Source: Rhodanobacter sp. B05
Lineage (GTDB): Bacteria; Pseudomonadota; Gammaproteobacteria; Xanthomonadales; Rhodanobacteraceae
Assembly: GCF_002001085.1 (NCBI RefSeq)
Contig: NZ_MUNU01000016.1
Span: forward strand, 109,178 to 173,177
Direction of reading: 5' to 3'
DNA length: 64,000 bases
Shown here: positions 9,359 to 19,002 of the stretch, in pieces
Position numbering within the stretch: the stretch's first letter is position 1
Layout of the letters: every line of letters begins with the position of its first letter
The notes under the pieces: model-generated
Databases searched by the model: none
The model's input: the letters and a program-made list of their open reading frames with translations, nothing else
What the model was told of the DNA's origin: nothing
Position numbers and translations under genes: made by a program

Positions 9359-10459
9359 TCAAACACGTCGCCGGAAATACAACCACGCAAGGCAGGCCAG
9401 CAGGACCGCCGGCAGCAGGTTGGCCAGCAGCGGCGGCATGCCGTAGACGGTGCCGAAGTTCACCATCGCTTGCTGCAGGAAATACCACCCGATCGCCAGC
9501 AACATGCCGATGAACATCCGCTTGCCGAGGCCGCCGGAACGCAAGGTGCCGAACGCGAACGGCATCGCGCACAACACCAGCACCAGCACGTTGAGCGGAT
9601 ACAGCGCACGGCCCCAGAACGCCACCGCGTAGCTGCCGGGACTCTCGCCGTTGCTTTCCAGATAATGCATGTTGCGACGGAGATCGCGCATGGACAGGTA
9701 TTGCGGCAGGATCACCGACTGCGCCAGCACCTGCGGGTTGAGACTCGATCGCCAGGGCTCGGCGGGAATCACGGTGGAATGGGTGCCCTGCGCATCCAGC
9801 GTGGTGCTGCGCACGTCGTGCAGGATCCACTCGTGGCCGTCGTGGCCGGCGGTCTTTGCCCACTGGAAGCGGCTGAGTTTCCCATCGCCAGTGAACGTGA
9901 ATACCCGCACGTCGCTCAACTGCACTTCGCTCACGCCATCGTGCTGTTTGAGCGTGGTGCCCCGCGCATTGATGATGTCGTCGCCATCACGCGCCCACAG
10001 CCCGCTGTCGGTGCCCATGCCGAGGTTGCCGGATTTCATCCTCAGCTGCATCGCCTGCGCCTGCTGGTCGCCCCACGGCGCGGCCGTTTCGCCCAGGATC
10101 ACCACGCCGACGATGAGTACCGCGACCACGCCCACCGCCGAGCCGGCGATGCGCAGCCGCGACATGCCGGCCGCGCGCAGCGCGGTGAGCTCGCCGCTGC
10201 CGGCCAGCCCGCCCAGGCCAAGCAGGCCGCCGATCAGTGCGGCATTGCCGAACATCTCGTAGGCACGACGCGGAAACGTCACCAGTACGTAGACCACGGC
10301 ATTGCTCACCGTGTAGCCGTTCTTGCCGACGCTGCCAAGCTGGCGCAGGAACTGGGTCACCGCATCGAAACCGGTGAGCACCAGCCACACCATGAGCAGC
10401 GAGCCGAGCACGCTGATCGCCACCAGCCGATCCACCCGCTTGACGTTGAACACACTCAT
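9359..10459 (-). CDS. lptG: LPS export ABC transporter permease LptG
   Basis: Inner-membrane permease of the LptB2FG complex that extracts lipopolysaccharide and feeds it to the LptC-A-D bridge; 366 residues. The YjgP/YjgQ fold is evident: an N-terminal membrane helix starting at [16 protein letters not shown], helices near residues 60-120, a long periplasmic beta-jellyroll region (about 130-265) and three C-terminal helices. Its ATG at 10459 overlaps the lptF stop (ATGA), indicating translational coupling. lptF and lptG form a leftward operon divergent from pepA, the standard gammaproteobacterial order. Confidence 0.93.
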   Translation of the reverse strand: MSVFNVKRVDRLVAISVLGSLLMVWLVLTGFDAVTQFLRQLGSVGKNGYTVSNAVVYVLVTFPRRAYEMFGNAALIGGLLGLGGLAGSGELTALRAAGMSRLRIAGSAVGVVAVLIVGVVILGETAAPWGDQQAQAMQLRMKSGNLGMGTDSGLWARDGDDIINARGTTLKQHDGVSEVQLSDVRVFTFTGDGKLSRFQWAKTAGHDGHEWILHDVRSTTLDAQGTHSTVIPAEPWRSSLNPQVLAQSVILPQYLSMRDLRRNMHYLESNGESPGSYAVAFWGRALYPLNVLVLVLCAMPFAFGTLRSGGLGKRMFIGMLLAIGWYFLQQAMVNFGTVYGMPPLLANLLPAVLLACLAWLYFRRRV

Positions 10460-11571
10460 CGCGCCGCGCCTGCCACCGGCGCCGGCAGCCGGCGCGGCGA
10501 ATACTGCTTCCACAGCATCCAGCCGGCCAGCGCCAGCACCACCAGGTGCAGCCCCCACAACGGCGCCTCGTTGTGCCAGTGGCCCTTGGCGATCTGGCCA
10601 CGGCCCAGCGCGAGCAGCAGGTAGTAGAGATAGAACGCGAGCACCGCCAGCAGCAGGCGGCCGTACTTGGGTTCGCGCGGACTCTGCCGCGACAGCGGCA
10701 AGGCCAGCAACAGCAACACCAGGGTCAACGGCGGCGCGTTGGCGCGCCAGGCAAACTCGGCGCGATCGTCCGGATCGTCCGAACCCGCCAGCGTCCAGGT
10801 GTCCTTGGAGTGCGACGGATCCTCGTCGTCGCTCGCCTGCACGCTGGACAGCGAGGTGTCGTTGCGGCCGTATTGCATCTCGCGCCAGTTGTCGGCACCC
10901 AGCGGGATGTCGTATTGCCAGCCATCCTTGAACGCGATGAAACGGCCATCGCCGTCGCTTTCCTGGTACAGCGAGCCACTGGCCGCGCTGACCACTTTCA
11001 GATGCGCATGGCCATCCTTGCTGGTGCGCTGGGTCGCCACGAAGGTGCGCCCCAGCTGGGTGCCGTCGCGACTGAGGCTGTCGACGAAGATGATGCCGCC
11101 CTTGCCGGGCAGGCTGGTGAAGCGCCCCGCATCCAGACCCGCGGCAATCACCGAACGGTTTGCCGCTGCGACCAGGGCATCGCTGGTGCGCACGGCCCAC
11201 GGCCCCAGCCAGAGCGAAACCAGCATGGTGATCAACACCAGCACCACGCCCAGCATGGCCATCGGCCGCAACAAGCCGGCCGGACCCATGCCGGAGGAAG
11301 ACAGCACGTGCATCTCGCTCTCGCGGTACATCCGGCCCAACCCCATCAGCACGCCGACGAAACTGGCCAGCGGCATCAGATTGGTCAGGCCATCCAGCGT
11401 GCGCAGGCCCAGCACCTGGAACATCACGCTGGCCGGAAAGCTCCCGTTCGCCACCTGCTGCAACACCTTGGCGAAGGCGCTGCCCGCCACGACCACCAGC
11501 AGCACCACCACCGTGGCAGCCACGGTTTGTGCCAGCTCGCGCAGGAAATAGCGGTCGAGAATGCTCAGCAT
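10456..11571 (-). CDS. lptF: LPS export ABC transporter permease LptF
   Basis: Partner permease of LptG in the LptB2FG lipopolysaccharide extractor; 371 residues. It begins LSILDRYFLRELAQTV, typical of LptF, with membrane helices near 15-37, 55-80 and 100-125, a periplasmic jellyroll domain (about 130-265) and C-terminal helices from about 270 on. The first gene of the operon: lptG starts within its stop codon. The 98-base gap to pepA must hold both divergent promoters. Confidence 0.93.
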   Translation of the reverse strand: MLSILDRYFLRELAQTVAATVVVLLVVVAGSAFAKVLQQVANGSFPASVMFQVLGLRTLDGLTNLMPLASFVGVLMGLGRMYRESEMHVLSSSGMGPAGLLRPMAMLGVVLVLITMLVSLWLGPWAVRTSDALVAAANRSVIAAGLDAGRFTSLPGKGGIIFVDSLSRDGTQLGRTFVATQRTSKDGHAHLKVVSAASGSLYQESDGDGRFIAFKDGWQYDIPLGADNWREMQYGRNDTSLSSVQASDDEDPSHSKDTWTLAGSDDPDDRAEFAWRANAPPLTLVLLLLALPLSRQSPREPKYGRLLLAVLAFYLYYLLLALGRGQIAKGHWHNEAPLWGLHLVVLALAGWMLWKQYSPRRLPAPVAGAAR

Positions 11572-11669
11572 GCGATAAACTTGTGCACTTGCCCGGTTCG
11601 GCCTGATGGCCGGAAAACCGCAAGTCTAGCCTGTCCGGTCACCGCCGGGCCCACACCGGAACGCATCCG

Positions 11670-13160
11670 ATGACCCTCCAGTTCAGCCTTGGCACCCACG
11701 CACCCGAATCCGTCGACAGCGCCTGCATCATGGTCGGCGTGTACGAACAGGGCGTGCTCAGCAGCGCGGCCGAACGGGTGGATCGTGCCAGCGGCGGACT
11801 GATCAGGCACCAGCTGGAGAGCGGCGACATCACCGGCAAGGCCGGCAGCAGCAGCCTGCTGTTCGCACCCTCCGGCATCGCTGCGAAGCGCGTGCTGGTG
11901 GTCGGCCTGGGCGTGCAGAAATCGTTCGACGGCGCGCGTTACCAGAAGGTAACTCACGAAGCCGCCCGTGCGCTTGGCCGCCTGCCGGTGACCGCAGCGG
12001 TGTCGTACCTCACCGAGGTGGACGTGCCGGGCCGCGACGCCGGCTGGCGCGTGCGCGTGGCCGCGCTGGCCAGCGACTTCGCCGCCTATCGCTACACCGC
12101 CACGTTCAAGCCGCGCGACAAGGCGAAGCCAGCGGAACTGGCGGCGATCGCGTTCGCCGGCGGCGCCGGTGAACAGGCATCGCTGGACCAGGCCACCGCC
12201 ATCGCCGAAGGCGTGCGTTTCGCCCGCGAGCTGGCCAACCTGCCGCCGAACATCTGCACCCCGGTTTACATCGCCGGGCAGGCCAGGGCTTTTGCCGACA
12301 ACCACGACAAGGTCAGCTGCAGCGTGCTCGACGAAGTGGAGATGACCACGCTCGGTTTCGGCTCGCTGCTCGCGGTGGGGCGCGGCTCGGCCAACAAGCC
12401 GCGACTCATCGCACTGGAATACAAGGGCGGCAACGAAGGCGACAAGCCGTACGCCTTCGTCGGCAAGGGTGTCACCTTCGACTCCGGCGGCATCAGCCTC
12501 AAGCCCGGCCCGGGCATGGAAGACATGAAGTTCGACATGGGCGGCGCCGCCGGCGTGCTCGGTGCGTTCGTGGCCGCGGTGAAGATGGGCCTCAAGCTCA
12601 ACCTGGTGTGCGTGGTGCCGAGCGTGGAGAACATGCCCGACGGCGACAGCTACCGCCCCAGCGACGTGCTGACCAGCCTGTCCGGCCTGACCATCGAGGT
12701 GCTCAACACCGATGCCGAGGGACGTCTGATCCTGTGCGACGCGCTGACCTGGACCGCGCGCACGTTCCAGCCACACACCATCATCGACGCGGCCACCCTG
12801 ACCGGCGCCTGCGTGGTCGCCCTGGGCAAGCACGCCAGCGGCCTGATGAGCAAGCACGACGACCTTGCCGCCGAGCTGCTCGCCGCCGGCGAGGAAACCC
12901 TCGACCGCGCCTGGCGCCTGCCGCTGTGGGACGACTACCAGGCGCAGCTGGAGTCCGGCTTCGCCGACGTCGCCAACATCGGCGGCAAGACCGCCGGCGC
13001 GATCACCGCCGGCTGCTTCCTGTCGCGCTTCACCGACGGCCAGCGCTGGGCCCACCTCGACATCGCCGGCACCGCTTGGGAAGAAGGTCGCAAGGGCCTC
13101 GCCACCGGCCGCCCGGTAACGCTGCTGGCGCAGTGGCTGATAAGCAGGAGCGAGGAGTGA
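11670..13160 (+). CDS. pepA: Leucyl aminopeptidase (M17)
   Basis: Cytoplasmic dizinc aminopeptidase, 496 residues, removing N-terminal leucine and other residues; in some bacteria it also binds DNA. An N-terminal macro-like domain is followed by the catalytic domain with KGVTFDSGGISLKP (metal lysine and aspartates) and the M17 signature NTDAEGRL at 346-353. The start ATG is at 11670. Gene order pepA-holC next to divergent lptFG matches other gammaproteobacteria. Confidence 0.95.
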   Translation: MTLQFSLGTHAPESVDSACIMVGVYEQGVLSSAAERVDRASGGLIRHQLESGDITGKAGSSSLLFAPSGIAAKRVLVVGLGVQKSFDGARYQKVTHEAARALGRLPVTAAVSYLTEVDVPGRDAGWRVRVAALASDFAAYRYTATFKPRDKAKPAELAAIAFAGGAGEQASLDQATAIAEGVRFARELANLPPNICTPVYIAGQARAFADNHDKVSCSVLDEVEMTTLGFGSLLAVGRGSANKPRLIALEYKGGNEGDKPYAFVGKGVTFDSGGISLKPGPGMEDMKFDMGGAAGVLGAFVAAVKMGLKLNLVCVVPSVENMPDGDSYRPSDVLTSLSGLTIEVLNTDAEGRLILCDALTWTARTFQPHTIIDAATLTGACVVALGKHASGLMSKHDDLAAELLAAGEETLDRAWRLPLWDDYQAQLESGFADVANIGGKTAGAITAGCFLSRFTDGQRWAHLDIAGTAWEEGRKGLATGRPVTLLAQWLISRSEE

Positions 13161-13301
13161 GTGGGGAGGAGTGAGTGGAGAGAGAGCTGGCAGTTTCCTC
13201 GCCCTGCGTCTCCATTCGCTTCCCGACTCCGCCTTGCACACCGCATACCTTTCCGGAACTCCACGTCTCCTTCTCACTCCTCACTCCTCTCCACTCACTC
13301 C
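13154..13301. repeat. Purine-rich 22-bp inverted repeat around the pepA-holC junction
   Basis: Arms at 13154-13175 (GGAGTGAGTGG followed by GGAGGAGTGAG) and 13280-13301 are inverted with one mismatch. The left arm contains the pepA stop codon; the right arm ends 8 bases before the holC ATG and replaces any recognisable ribosome-binding site. The span between arms has no gene. Confidence 0.55.
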
Positions 13302-13309
13302 TTGCTTCC

Positions 13310-13729
13310 ATGCGCGCCGACTTCTACCTGATCGACAAGCCGCGTTTCCGCGAGCAGCCGCTGCTGCTGGCGTGCGAGCTGGCGAAGAAGGCGTATGCGG
13401 CGCAGCAGCCGACCCTGATCCTGACCCGCGACCATGAGCAGGCGCACGCGCTGGACGAGTTGCTGTGGGCGTTCGACGACGACGCGATGATTCCGCACCA
13501 GTTGGCCGGCGATGACGACGACGCGCAGACCGCGGTGCTGATCGTGCCGCCCGGAGTGGACACGCCTGACCGTCCCCTGCTGATCAACCTGCGCGACCAC
13601 GGTGTCGACCGTCCCTGCCAGCGCGTGCTTGAGGTGGTGGCCGCCGATCCGGCCGCGCGCGACGGCTCGCGCGAGCGCTGGCGCGAATACCAGCGACGCG
13701 GCTTCGAACTGCACAAGTTCGACATGTAG
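13310..13729 (+). CDS. holC: DNA polymerase III subunit chi
   Basis: Clamp-loader accessory subunit that links the tau/gamma complex to single-stranded-DNA-binding protein; 139 residues. The start MRADFYLIDKP and the ACELAKKAYAAQQPTLIL and GFELHKFDM-type ends fit the chi family. The open frame goes up to 13175, but conservation begins at the ATG at 13310. No clear Shine-Dalgarno sequence precedes it (the upstream bases belong to the pyrimidine arm of an inverted repeat). The stop codon TAG is itself the second to fourth base of a downstream REP palindrome. Confidence 0.9.
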   Translation: MRADFYLIDKPRFREQPLLLACELAKKAYAAQQPTLILTRDHEQAHALDELLWAFDDDAMIPHQLAGDDDDAQTAVLIVPPGVDTPDRPLLINLRDHGVDRPCQRVLEVVAADPAARDGSRERWREYQRRGFELHKFDM

Positions 13730-13810
13730 GAGCCCGCTCGCGGGCGATGCTTTTGTTCTGATGCACGACGGAGATCAGAACAAAAGCATCGCCCGCGAGC
13801 GGGCTCCTAC
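13726..13810. repeat. REP-type perfect inverted repeat (37-bp arms), likely terminator
   Basis: Arms 13726-13762 and 13774-13810 are perfectly complementary with an 11-base loop. The outer 25 bases (GTAGGAGCCCGC...GGGCGATGC) recur as another inverted pair at 33206-33275. The element overlaps the holC stop codon and separates the convergent holC and sensor-kinase genes, so the hairpin can serve as a two-way terminator. Confidence 0.85.
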
Positions 13811-13827
13811 GACAACCTGCATTGCTG

Positions 13828-16800
13828 TCAGGCCAGCGGCGTTGCTGTCGGCGCACCGATGACCCGCGCCAGCGCCGCAACCAGTTGCTCGCCGCTGACC
13901 GGCTTGCGCAGGAAACCATCCATGCCCGCCTCGCGGGCGCGCTTCTCGTCGCGGCCGCCGGAACGGGCGGTCACCGCGATGATCGGCAGCTGCTCGCCTG
14001 GGGATTCGCGCTGCCGGATCAGCCGGGCGATCTGGAAACCGTCGACACCGGGCAGGTCCAGGTCCAGCAGTACCGCATCGAAACTCGCGTGAGCCAGCTC
14101 GGCCAGCGCCGCCAGCCCGTTGACCACGTGTACCAGGCTGTGGCCCTCGCGCTCGAGCAGGCCGCGGATCACCGCCGCCACGATGGTGTCGTCCTCCACC
14201 AGCAGCAACCGATGCTTGCCGCCCTGGTTCGTCATCGGCAAGGCGTCGACCGCCACGGGCTCGACCAGTGGCAGCCGCACGCGGAACGTGCTGCCGTGGC
14301 CGACGCGCGATTCCAGTTCGATGCTGCCACCCATCATGTCGACCAGCTCGCGGCAGATCGCCAGGCCCAGGCCGCTGCCGGCACGGCGTTGCGGACCCTC
14401 GGCCTGTTCGAAGCGCTGGAACAGGCGCACCTGGCTGGCCTCGGGAATGCCCGGCCCGGTATCGCTGACGCTGAACAGCAAACCGTCGGCCGTGCGCGTG
14501 GCACGCAAGTCGACGTGGCCCTGCTCGGTGAACTTCAGTGCGTTGTTGGCCAGGTTCAGCAGCACCTGCTTGATCCGCACCGCATCGCCGACCACCTCGG
14601 GCGGCAGGTCGTCGGCCAGCTCCAGCACGAAGCGGATGCCCTTCGCATGCGCAAGGCCCTGCTCCAGTTGCGCCACGTCCTCCAGCAACTGGCGCGGATT
14701 GAACGGCGCCGGCTCGAGCTCGAGCCGGCCGGCTTCGATGCGGGCCAGGTCCAGCGCGTCGTTGAGCAGCTTGAGCAACATCCCGCCGGAGCGTTGCATG
14801 GCGCGCGTGTAGTCGTGCTGCAGCGGATTCAGCGGCGTGCTCAACAGCAGTTCGGCCATGCCCATCACGCCGGTCATCGGCGTGCGGATCTCGTGGCTGA
14901 GGGTGGCCAGGAACTGGGTTTTCGCCGCACTTGCGGCCTCGGCCATCTGCCGCTGCTGCTCGGCCAGCTGCACCTGATGGCGTTGCGCCAGGCGCCTGCG
15001 CCAGCCGTGCAGGAGCAGGCCGGTGAACGCCACCACCAGCAGCACATACAGCAGCCACGCCCACCAGCGTGCCCACGGCGGCGCCTGGACATGAATCGTC
15101 AGCCGCGGCGCCTTGCCCCATTGGCCATCCGCGCCCCGGCCATGCACCTGCAAGGTGTAGTTGCCCGCACCCAGCCCCACGAATTCGCGCTGCCCGAGGC
15201 TGCCCACGCCAACCCAGCCGGTGTCGAATCCGAGCATGTGGTAGTAGTAACTGTTGGTGGCCGGGTCCACGTAGGAAGCTATCCTCGCCTCCACCCGCAG
15301 GTCTCTGTCGCGCCAGCCCAGTCGCACCGGCTTGTCCAGCGGCAACAGGACGACTTTTCCTTCCCGTCGCACGCTGATCCGCGTGATCGAGAGCAACGGT
15401 GGCGGTCCCGGCCGCTCGAGCCGGGCCAGCTGGCTCGGCTGGAATGCCATCACGCCGCCGCTGCTGGCGGCCAGCACGTTGCCGTCCGCCGTGATCACCG
15501 CGGAGCCATTGCTGAATTCCGAATTCGACAAGCCCTGCGCCGCGCCGAACATGGTGAAGCGATGGGAGGTCGGATCGAAGCGGCGCAGACCCGGGCTGCT
15601 GAACAGCCACAGGTGCCCGGCTCGATCGACGAGCATGGTCCGGAGGTCGGCAATCAGCCCCATGCGGCTGATGTCGACGCTGTCGTCGCGCGTCGCGCGT
15701 CCGTCGGCATACCGGTAGTGTTCCAGCGCCTGCTCGGTGGCGATCCAGAAGCCATCGCGATCGAACGCGAAACTGTAGACCTCCCGCCTTGGCACGCCGG
15801 GCACGAAGGCCAGCAACCGATCCGATCTGTCGCTGCGCATCAGGCCCGCCATGCTGGCGTACCAGATTGCCCCGCCGTGTGTACGTACCTGATCCGGGAA
15901 GCGGCTGTCCTCCGGCGCGTCGGGCGGCAGCAATGGTCTCGACACCAGCGTGTCGGGATCGAGCGCAAATGCGCCATCGCCCCATGAAGCCGCGACGATG
16001 TGTCCGTCCGTTTCGCCGGCCAGAAAAATCGGCCGCTTCATGTGCGTCTGGTCGGGCCCCAGAGTGAGCAGCTTGCCATGGTCGTAGCGATAGAGCCTGC
16101 CGGGCCCGGTCATCCACAGGCGGCCCCGCGCATCCTCGGCCAGCGAGGTCAGGTTGCCGGGCAGGCCATGCACGACGTGGGTGACCTCGCCGGTCGCCGT
16201 GTCGAGCTTGTCGACCCAGCCGTTGTATCCGCTCACCCACAACTTGCCATCGTGTCCGGGCAATACCGACAGCGCCGCCGTGTTCGACAGGCTGCCCGGC
16301 TGGTCCGGAACATGCGTGAAGCGGGCGAAGCCATTCCAGCTCGGCGGCAGGTAGGCAATCGCGGATTGATCGAACGTGAACCAGAGCCCGCCTTCGCGGT
16401 CGCGGAAAATCTGCCACAGGCGGTCGCTCGGCAGGCCACCGGGCAACAACGGCTCGCCCACGATGTGTTGCAGGGGTCCGTTGCCGGAGTCCAGCCAGAC
16501 ACCATCGAGGCTGCCCAGCCACAAGCGCCCCTGGGTATCGCGCACGCTGCCCAGGATGCGCGTGCCGGCCAGTTGCTGGTTCGCCAGCGGCCGCGCCACA
16601 CCGTCCGCACCGACCACCAGCAGGCCGCCGGTGACGGCCACGCGCACTTCGCCCGCACTCCCCTCGATGCGCCACACCGCGCCGATGTCGCCGCGAAACG
16701 CCGGGTCGATCGCAACGCGCCGGATCGTGCCGTCCGCCGAACGAACGTACAAGCCGCTCTCGGTGCCGATCCACAAGCGTCCATCGCTGCCGGCCAGCAG

Positions 16801-17403
16801 CGCGCGGGTCGGACCGAACGACGCGGCGTGGGTCGTTCCCGCATCCAGGCGCACCGGATCGAAGCCGCTGCGATCGGCACGCATGCGGTCGAGCCCGCCC
16901 TGGGTGGCCACCCAGAGCTGTCCGTCTGGCGTCTGCGCGATGCTCCACACCTCGTTGTTGCTGAGACTGTGCGGATCCTTCGCGTCATGCTCCCAGTGCC
17001 GGAAACGCCCGCTGGCCTCGTCGTAGGCGATCAATCCGGCGGAAACGCCGCCGGCCCAGATGCGGTTGGCGCGGTCGACGAACAGCGTGTAGATCTGGTT
17101 GCTCGGCAGGGACAGCGGATCGCCAGGCACGTGCCGGAACACCTTGAACGCGATGCCGTCGTAACGCACCAGGCCGCCATCGGCACCGAACCACATCAGG
17201 CCACGCCGGTCCTGCGCCACGGCATAGATCGAACCGCTGGGCACGCCATCGGCCACGCCGTAGCGGCGGAACTGCGGCGTGGCCGGAATGCTCGCCGCGT
17301 TCGTCGACGTCGCTGCCGCAGGCGCAACCACACCGGCCGCACCGACGCTGGATGCCGGCGCGGCAACCGCCAGAACCGCATTCAGCACGAGCGCTGCAAG
17401 CAT
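13828..17403 (-). CDS. Hybrid sensor histidine kinase with beta-propeller sensor and receiver domain
   Basis: A 1,191-residue membrane signalling protein. Order of parts: N-terminal signal/anchor segment (LAALVLNAVLAVAAPA), a long region of two-component-propeller repeats (many GLMWFGADGGLVRYDG- and GRLWIGTESGLY-like units, about 45-640), a Y_Y_Y-type domain, one membrane helix near 775-797, a short coiled coil, HisKA with phospho-His837 in SHEIRTPMTG, HATPase_c (NLANNALKF, GTGPGIP-like DTGPGIP, GSGLGLAI) and a C-terminal receiver with phospho-Asp1114 (LLDLDLPGVDG). The start ATG at 17403 has AGGGGAA upstream; the frame extends further to 18810 but that is antisense to the GTPase. No response regulator gene is adjacent. 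Such kinases typically sense sugars or polysaccharides. Confidence 0.88.
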   Translation of the reverse strand: MLAALVLNAVLAVAAPASSVGAAGVVAPAAATSTNAASIPATPQFRRYGVADGVPSGSIYAVAQDRRGLMWFGADGGLVRYDGIAFKVFRHVPGDPLSLPSNQIYTLFVDRANRIWAGGVSAGLIAYDEASGRFRHWEHDAKDPHSLSNNEVWSIAQTPDGQLWVATQGGLDRMRADRSGFDPVRLDAGTTHAASFGPTRALLAGSDGRLWIGTESGLYVRSADGTIRRVAIDPAFRGDIGAVWRIEGSAGEVRVAVTGGLLVVGADGVARPLANQQLAGTRILGSVRDTQGRLWLGSLDGVWLDSGNGPLQHIVGEPLLPGGLPSDRLWQIFRDREGGLWFTFDQSAIAYLPPSWNGFARFTHVPDQPGSLSNTAALSVLPGHDGKLWVSGYNGWVDKLDTATGEVTHVVHGLPGNLTSLAEDARGRLWMTGPGRLYRYDHGKLLTLGPDQTHMKRPIFLAGETDGHIVAASWGDGAFALDPDTLVSRPLLPPDAPEDSRFPDQVRTHGGAIWYASMAGLMRSDRSDRLLAFVPGVPRREVYSFAFDRDGFWIATEQALEHYRYADGRATRDDSVDISRMGLIADLRTMLVDRAGHLWLFSSPGLRRFDPTSHRFTMFGAAQGLSNSEFSNGSAVITADGNVLAASSGGVMAFQPSQLARLERPGPPPLLSITRISVRREGKVVLLPLDKPVRLGWRDRDLRVEARIASYVDPATNSYYYHMLGFDTGWVGVGSLGQREFVGLGAGNYTLQVHGRGADGQWGKAPRLTIHVQAPPWARWWAWLLYVLLVVAFTGLLLHGWRRRLAQRHQVQLAEQQRQMAEAASAAKTQFLATLSHEIRTPMTGVMGMAELLLSTPLNPLQHDYTRAMQRSGGMLLKLLNDALDLARIEAGRLELEPAPFNPRQLLEDVAQLEQGLAHAKGIRFVLELADDLPPEVVGDAVRIKQVLLNLANNALKFTEQGHVDLRATRTADGLLFSVSDTGPGIPEASQVRLFQRFEQAEGPQRRAGSGLGLAICRELVDMMGGSIELESRVGHGSTFRVRLPLVEPVAVDALPMTNQGGKHRLLLVEDDTIVAAVIRGLLEREGHSLVHVVNGLAALAELAHASFDAVLLDLDLPGVDGFQIARLIRQRESPGEQLPIIAVTARSGGRDEKRAREAGMDGFLRKPVSGEQLVAALARVIGAPTATPLA

Positions 17404-17538
17404 GCGTGGATTCCCCTGATTGTCCTCATCATGCCAAATTGCGCCCGCAGCGGCGAGCGCCGCGCCGGCAAAATACGTGATGGTGCACGCATCCCGAAAC
17501 GAGCCCGATCCATCCAGGCGAGCGGCTAGAATGCCCGC

Positions 17539-19002
17539 ATGTCCCGACGCCTGCGATTGCTGTTTGCCGCACTGGCCATGGCCGCGCTGCTGTGGTTGCT
17601 GTTCGCTGCGGCGGAGCGCTTCCTCGCCCTGACCCAGCGCTTCCTGACCCTGCCGGTGGCGTTGCAATGGACGCTGGGCGTGGTGTTGGCGGTCTTCGCC
17701 GCCGCAGGATTGAGCGTGCTGTGGTGGCTGCTGCGCCCACGACGCAAGCGACGGCCGCTGCCGGTGCCGGATCGCGGCAATCTGGAACAGCGCATCGGCC
17801 AGTTGCGCGAGCACGGCGCCGACACCGGCGCGCTCGCCAGCGAGCTGGGCGAACTCGATCGACGCCGGCTCGGCGCGCGACTGCATGTCGCCGTGTTCGG
17901 CGAAATCTCCACCGGAAAATCGAGCCTGATCCGCGCGCTGGCGCCGCAGGCCCAGCTCGCCAGCGATGCACGCGGCGGCACCACACGCAGCGTCGGCCAC
18001 TACGACAGCAGCTTGCCCGATGGCCGCAGCGTGGTGCTGGCCGACGTCCCCGGTAGCCGCGAAAGCGGCGGCGAAGCGCGCGAAACCGCCGCGCGCGAGG
18101 AAGCGCTGCGCGCCCACGCGGTGGTCTACCTGTGCGCCGGCGACCTTACCCGTGGCCAGGTCGACGAACTGCGCTGGCTCGCCGACTTCGGCAAGCCGCT
18201 GCTGCTGGCGTTGAACAAGGCCGACCAGTGGAACGCCAGCGAGCTCGACCAGTTGCTGGCCAGGCTGCGCCAGCAATCGCGCGGCATCGCCAGCGCCGTG
18301 ATCGCGATCAGCGCCGGCGGCAGCGAGCGCTACCAGCGCCAGCTCGCCGACGGCAGCACCGAATCGGTCGAGCGCCAGCGCAAGCCCGTGATCGAACCCC
18401 TGCTGCAGGCCCTCGCCCGCCTCACCGCACCCGGCGCCGAAGGGCTGGAACCACTGCGCGAGAACGCCGTGCTCGCCGGCCTGCACCAGCGCACCGGCGC
18501 GCTGGAAGCGCAGACCCGCGCCGAACAGGCCGAACGCATCGTGCGCAAATACGCGCGCCGCGCCATCGTTGGCGCGATGGCGGCGGTGGCACCCGGCAGC
18601 GACCTGGTGATCCAGGGCGTGCTCGCCACCGGCCTCACCCGCGCGCTGGCCGAGTTGTATGGCGTCAAGGTCAGCGAAGTGCAGATCGAGGATTTCGTGC
18701 AACAGGCCAAGCTCACCTTGCGCACCGGCAGCTCGATCGTGCTGGCGGTGGCGGGCAACGCGCTGAAGGCATTTCCCGGTTTGGGGACGCTGGGTGGTGG
18801 CGTGTTGCATGCGTTCGCCTACGCGCTGATCTTCGATTCGATGGGGCGGGCGTTGGCGGCGTCACTGGCCGAGCGGCATACGCTGGATCAGGATGATGCG
18901 GGGGCGCGGTTGAGGGAGTTGTTGGCGGATGCGGGGAGTGGGAGGTTGCGGCAGTTGGCGTCGCTGACGATGGAGGCGGTGCGCGAGCGCGATGGTGATT
19001 GA
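17539..19002 (+). CDS. Membrane-anchored GTPase with DUF697/YcjF-like C-terminal region
   Basis: A 487-residue protein divergent from the sensor kinase. Two N-terminal membrane helices (about 7-27 and 42-66) are followed by an arginine-rich stretch, then a TRAFAC-type GTPase domain: G1 GEISTGKSS (121-129), G2 threonines in GGTTRS (146-151), G3 DVPG (169-172) and G4 NKAD (226-229). The C-terminal third (about 330-430) is alanine/glycine-rich and hydrophobic, like DUF697 proteins. Cellular role of this group is not established; possible parts are envelope stress or division. No operon partner is visible. Confidence 0.8.
   Translation: MSRRLRLLFAALAMAALLWLLFAAAERFLALTQRFLTLPVALQWTLGVVLAVFAAAGLSVLWWLLRPRRKRRPLPVPDRGNLEQRIGQLREHGADTGALASELGELDRRRLGARLHVAVFGEISTGKSSLIRALAPQAQLASDARGGTTRSVGHYDSSLPDGRSVVLADVPGSRESGGEARETAAREEALRAHAVVYLCAGDLTRGQVDELRWLADFGKPLLLALNKADQWNASELDQLLARLRQQSRGIASAVIAISAGGSERYQRQLADGSTESVERQRKPVIEPLLQALARLTAPGAEGLEPLRENAVLAGLHQRTGALEAQTRAEQAERIVRKYARRAIVGAMAAVAPGSDLVIQGVLATGLTRALAELYGVKVSEVQIEDFVQQAKLTLRTGSSIVLAVAGNALKAFPGLGTLGGGVLHAFAYALIFDSMGRALAASLAERHTLDQDDAGARLRELLADAGSGRLRQLASLTMEAVRERDGD

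Noticed and set aside
6255..9446. Plus-strand frame of 1,063 codons
   Set aside because: Antisense to recQ and ltaE; no domain recognised, amino-acid composition typical of shadow frames.
17404..18810. Upstream extension of the sensor-kinase frame
   Set aside because: It is antisense to the GTPase gene; the ATG at 17403 has a ribosome-binding site and a signal-like start.
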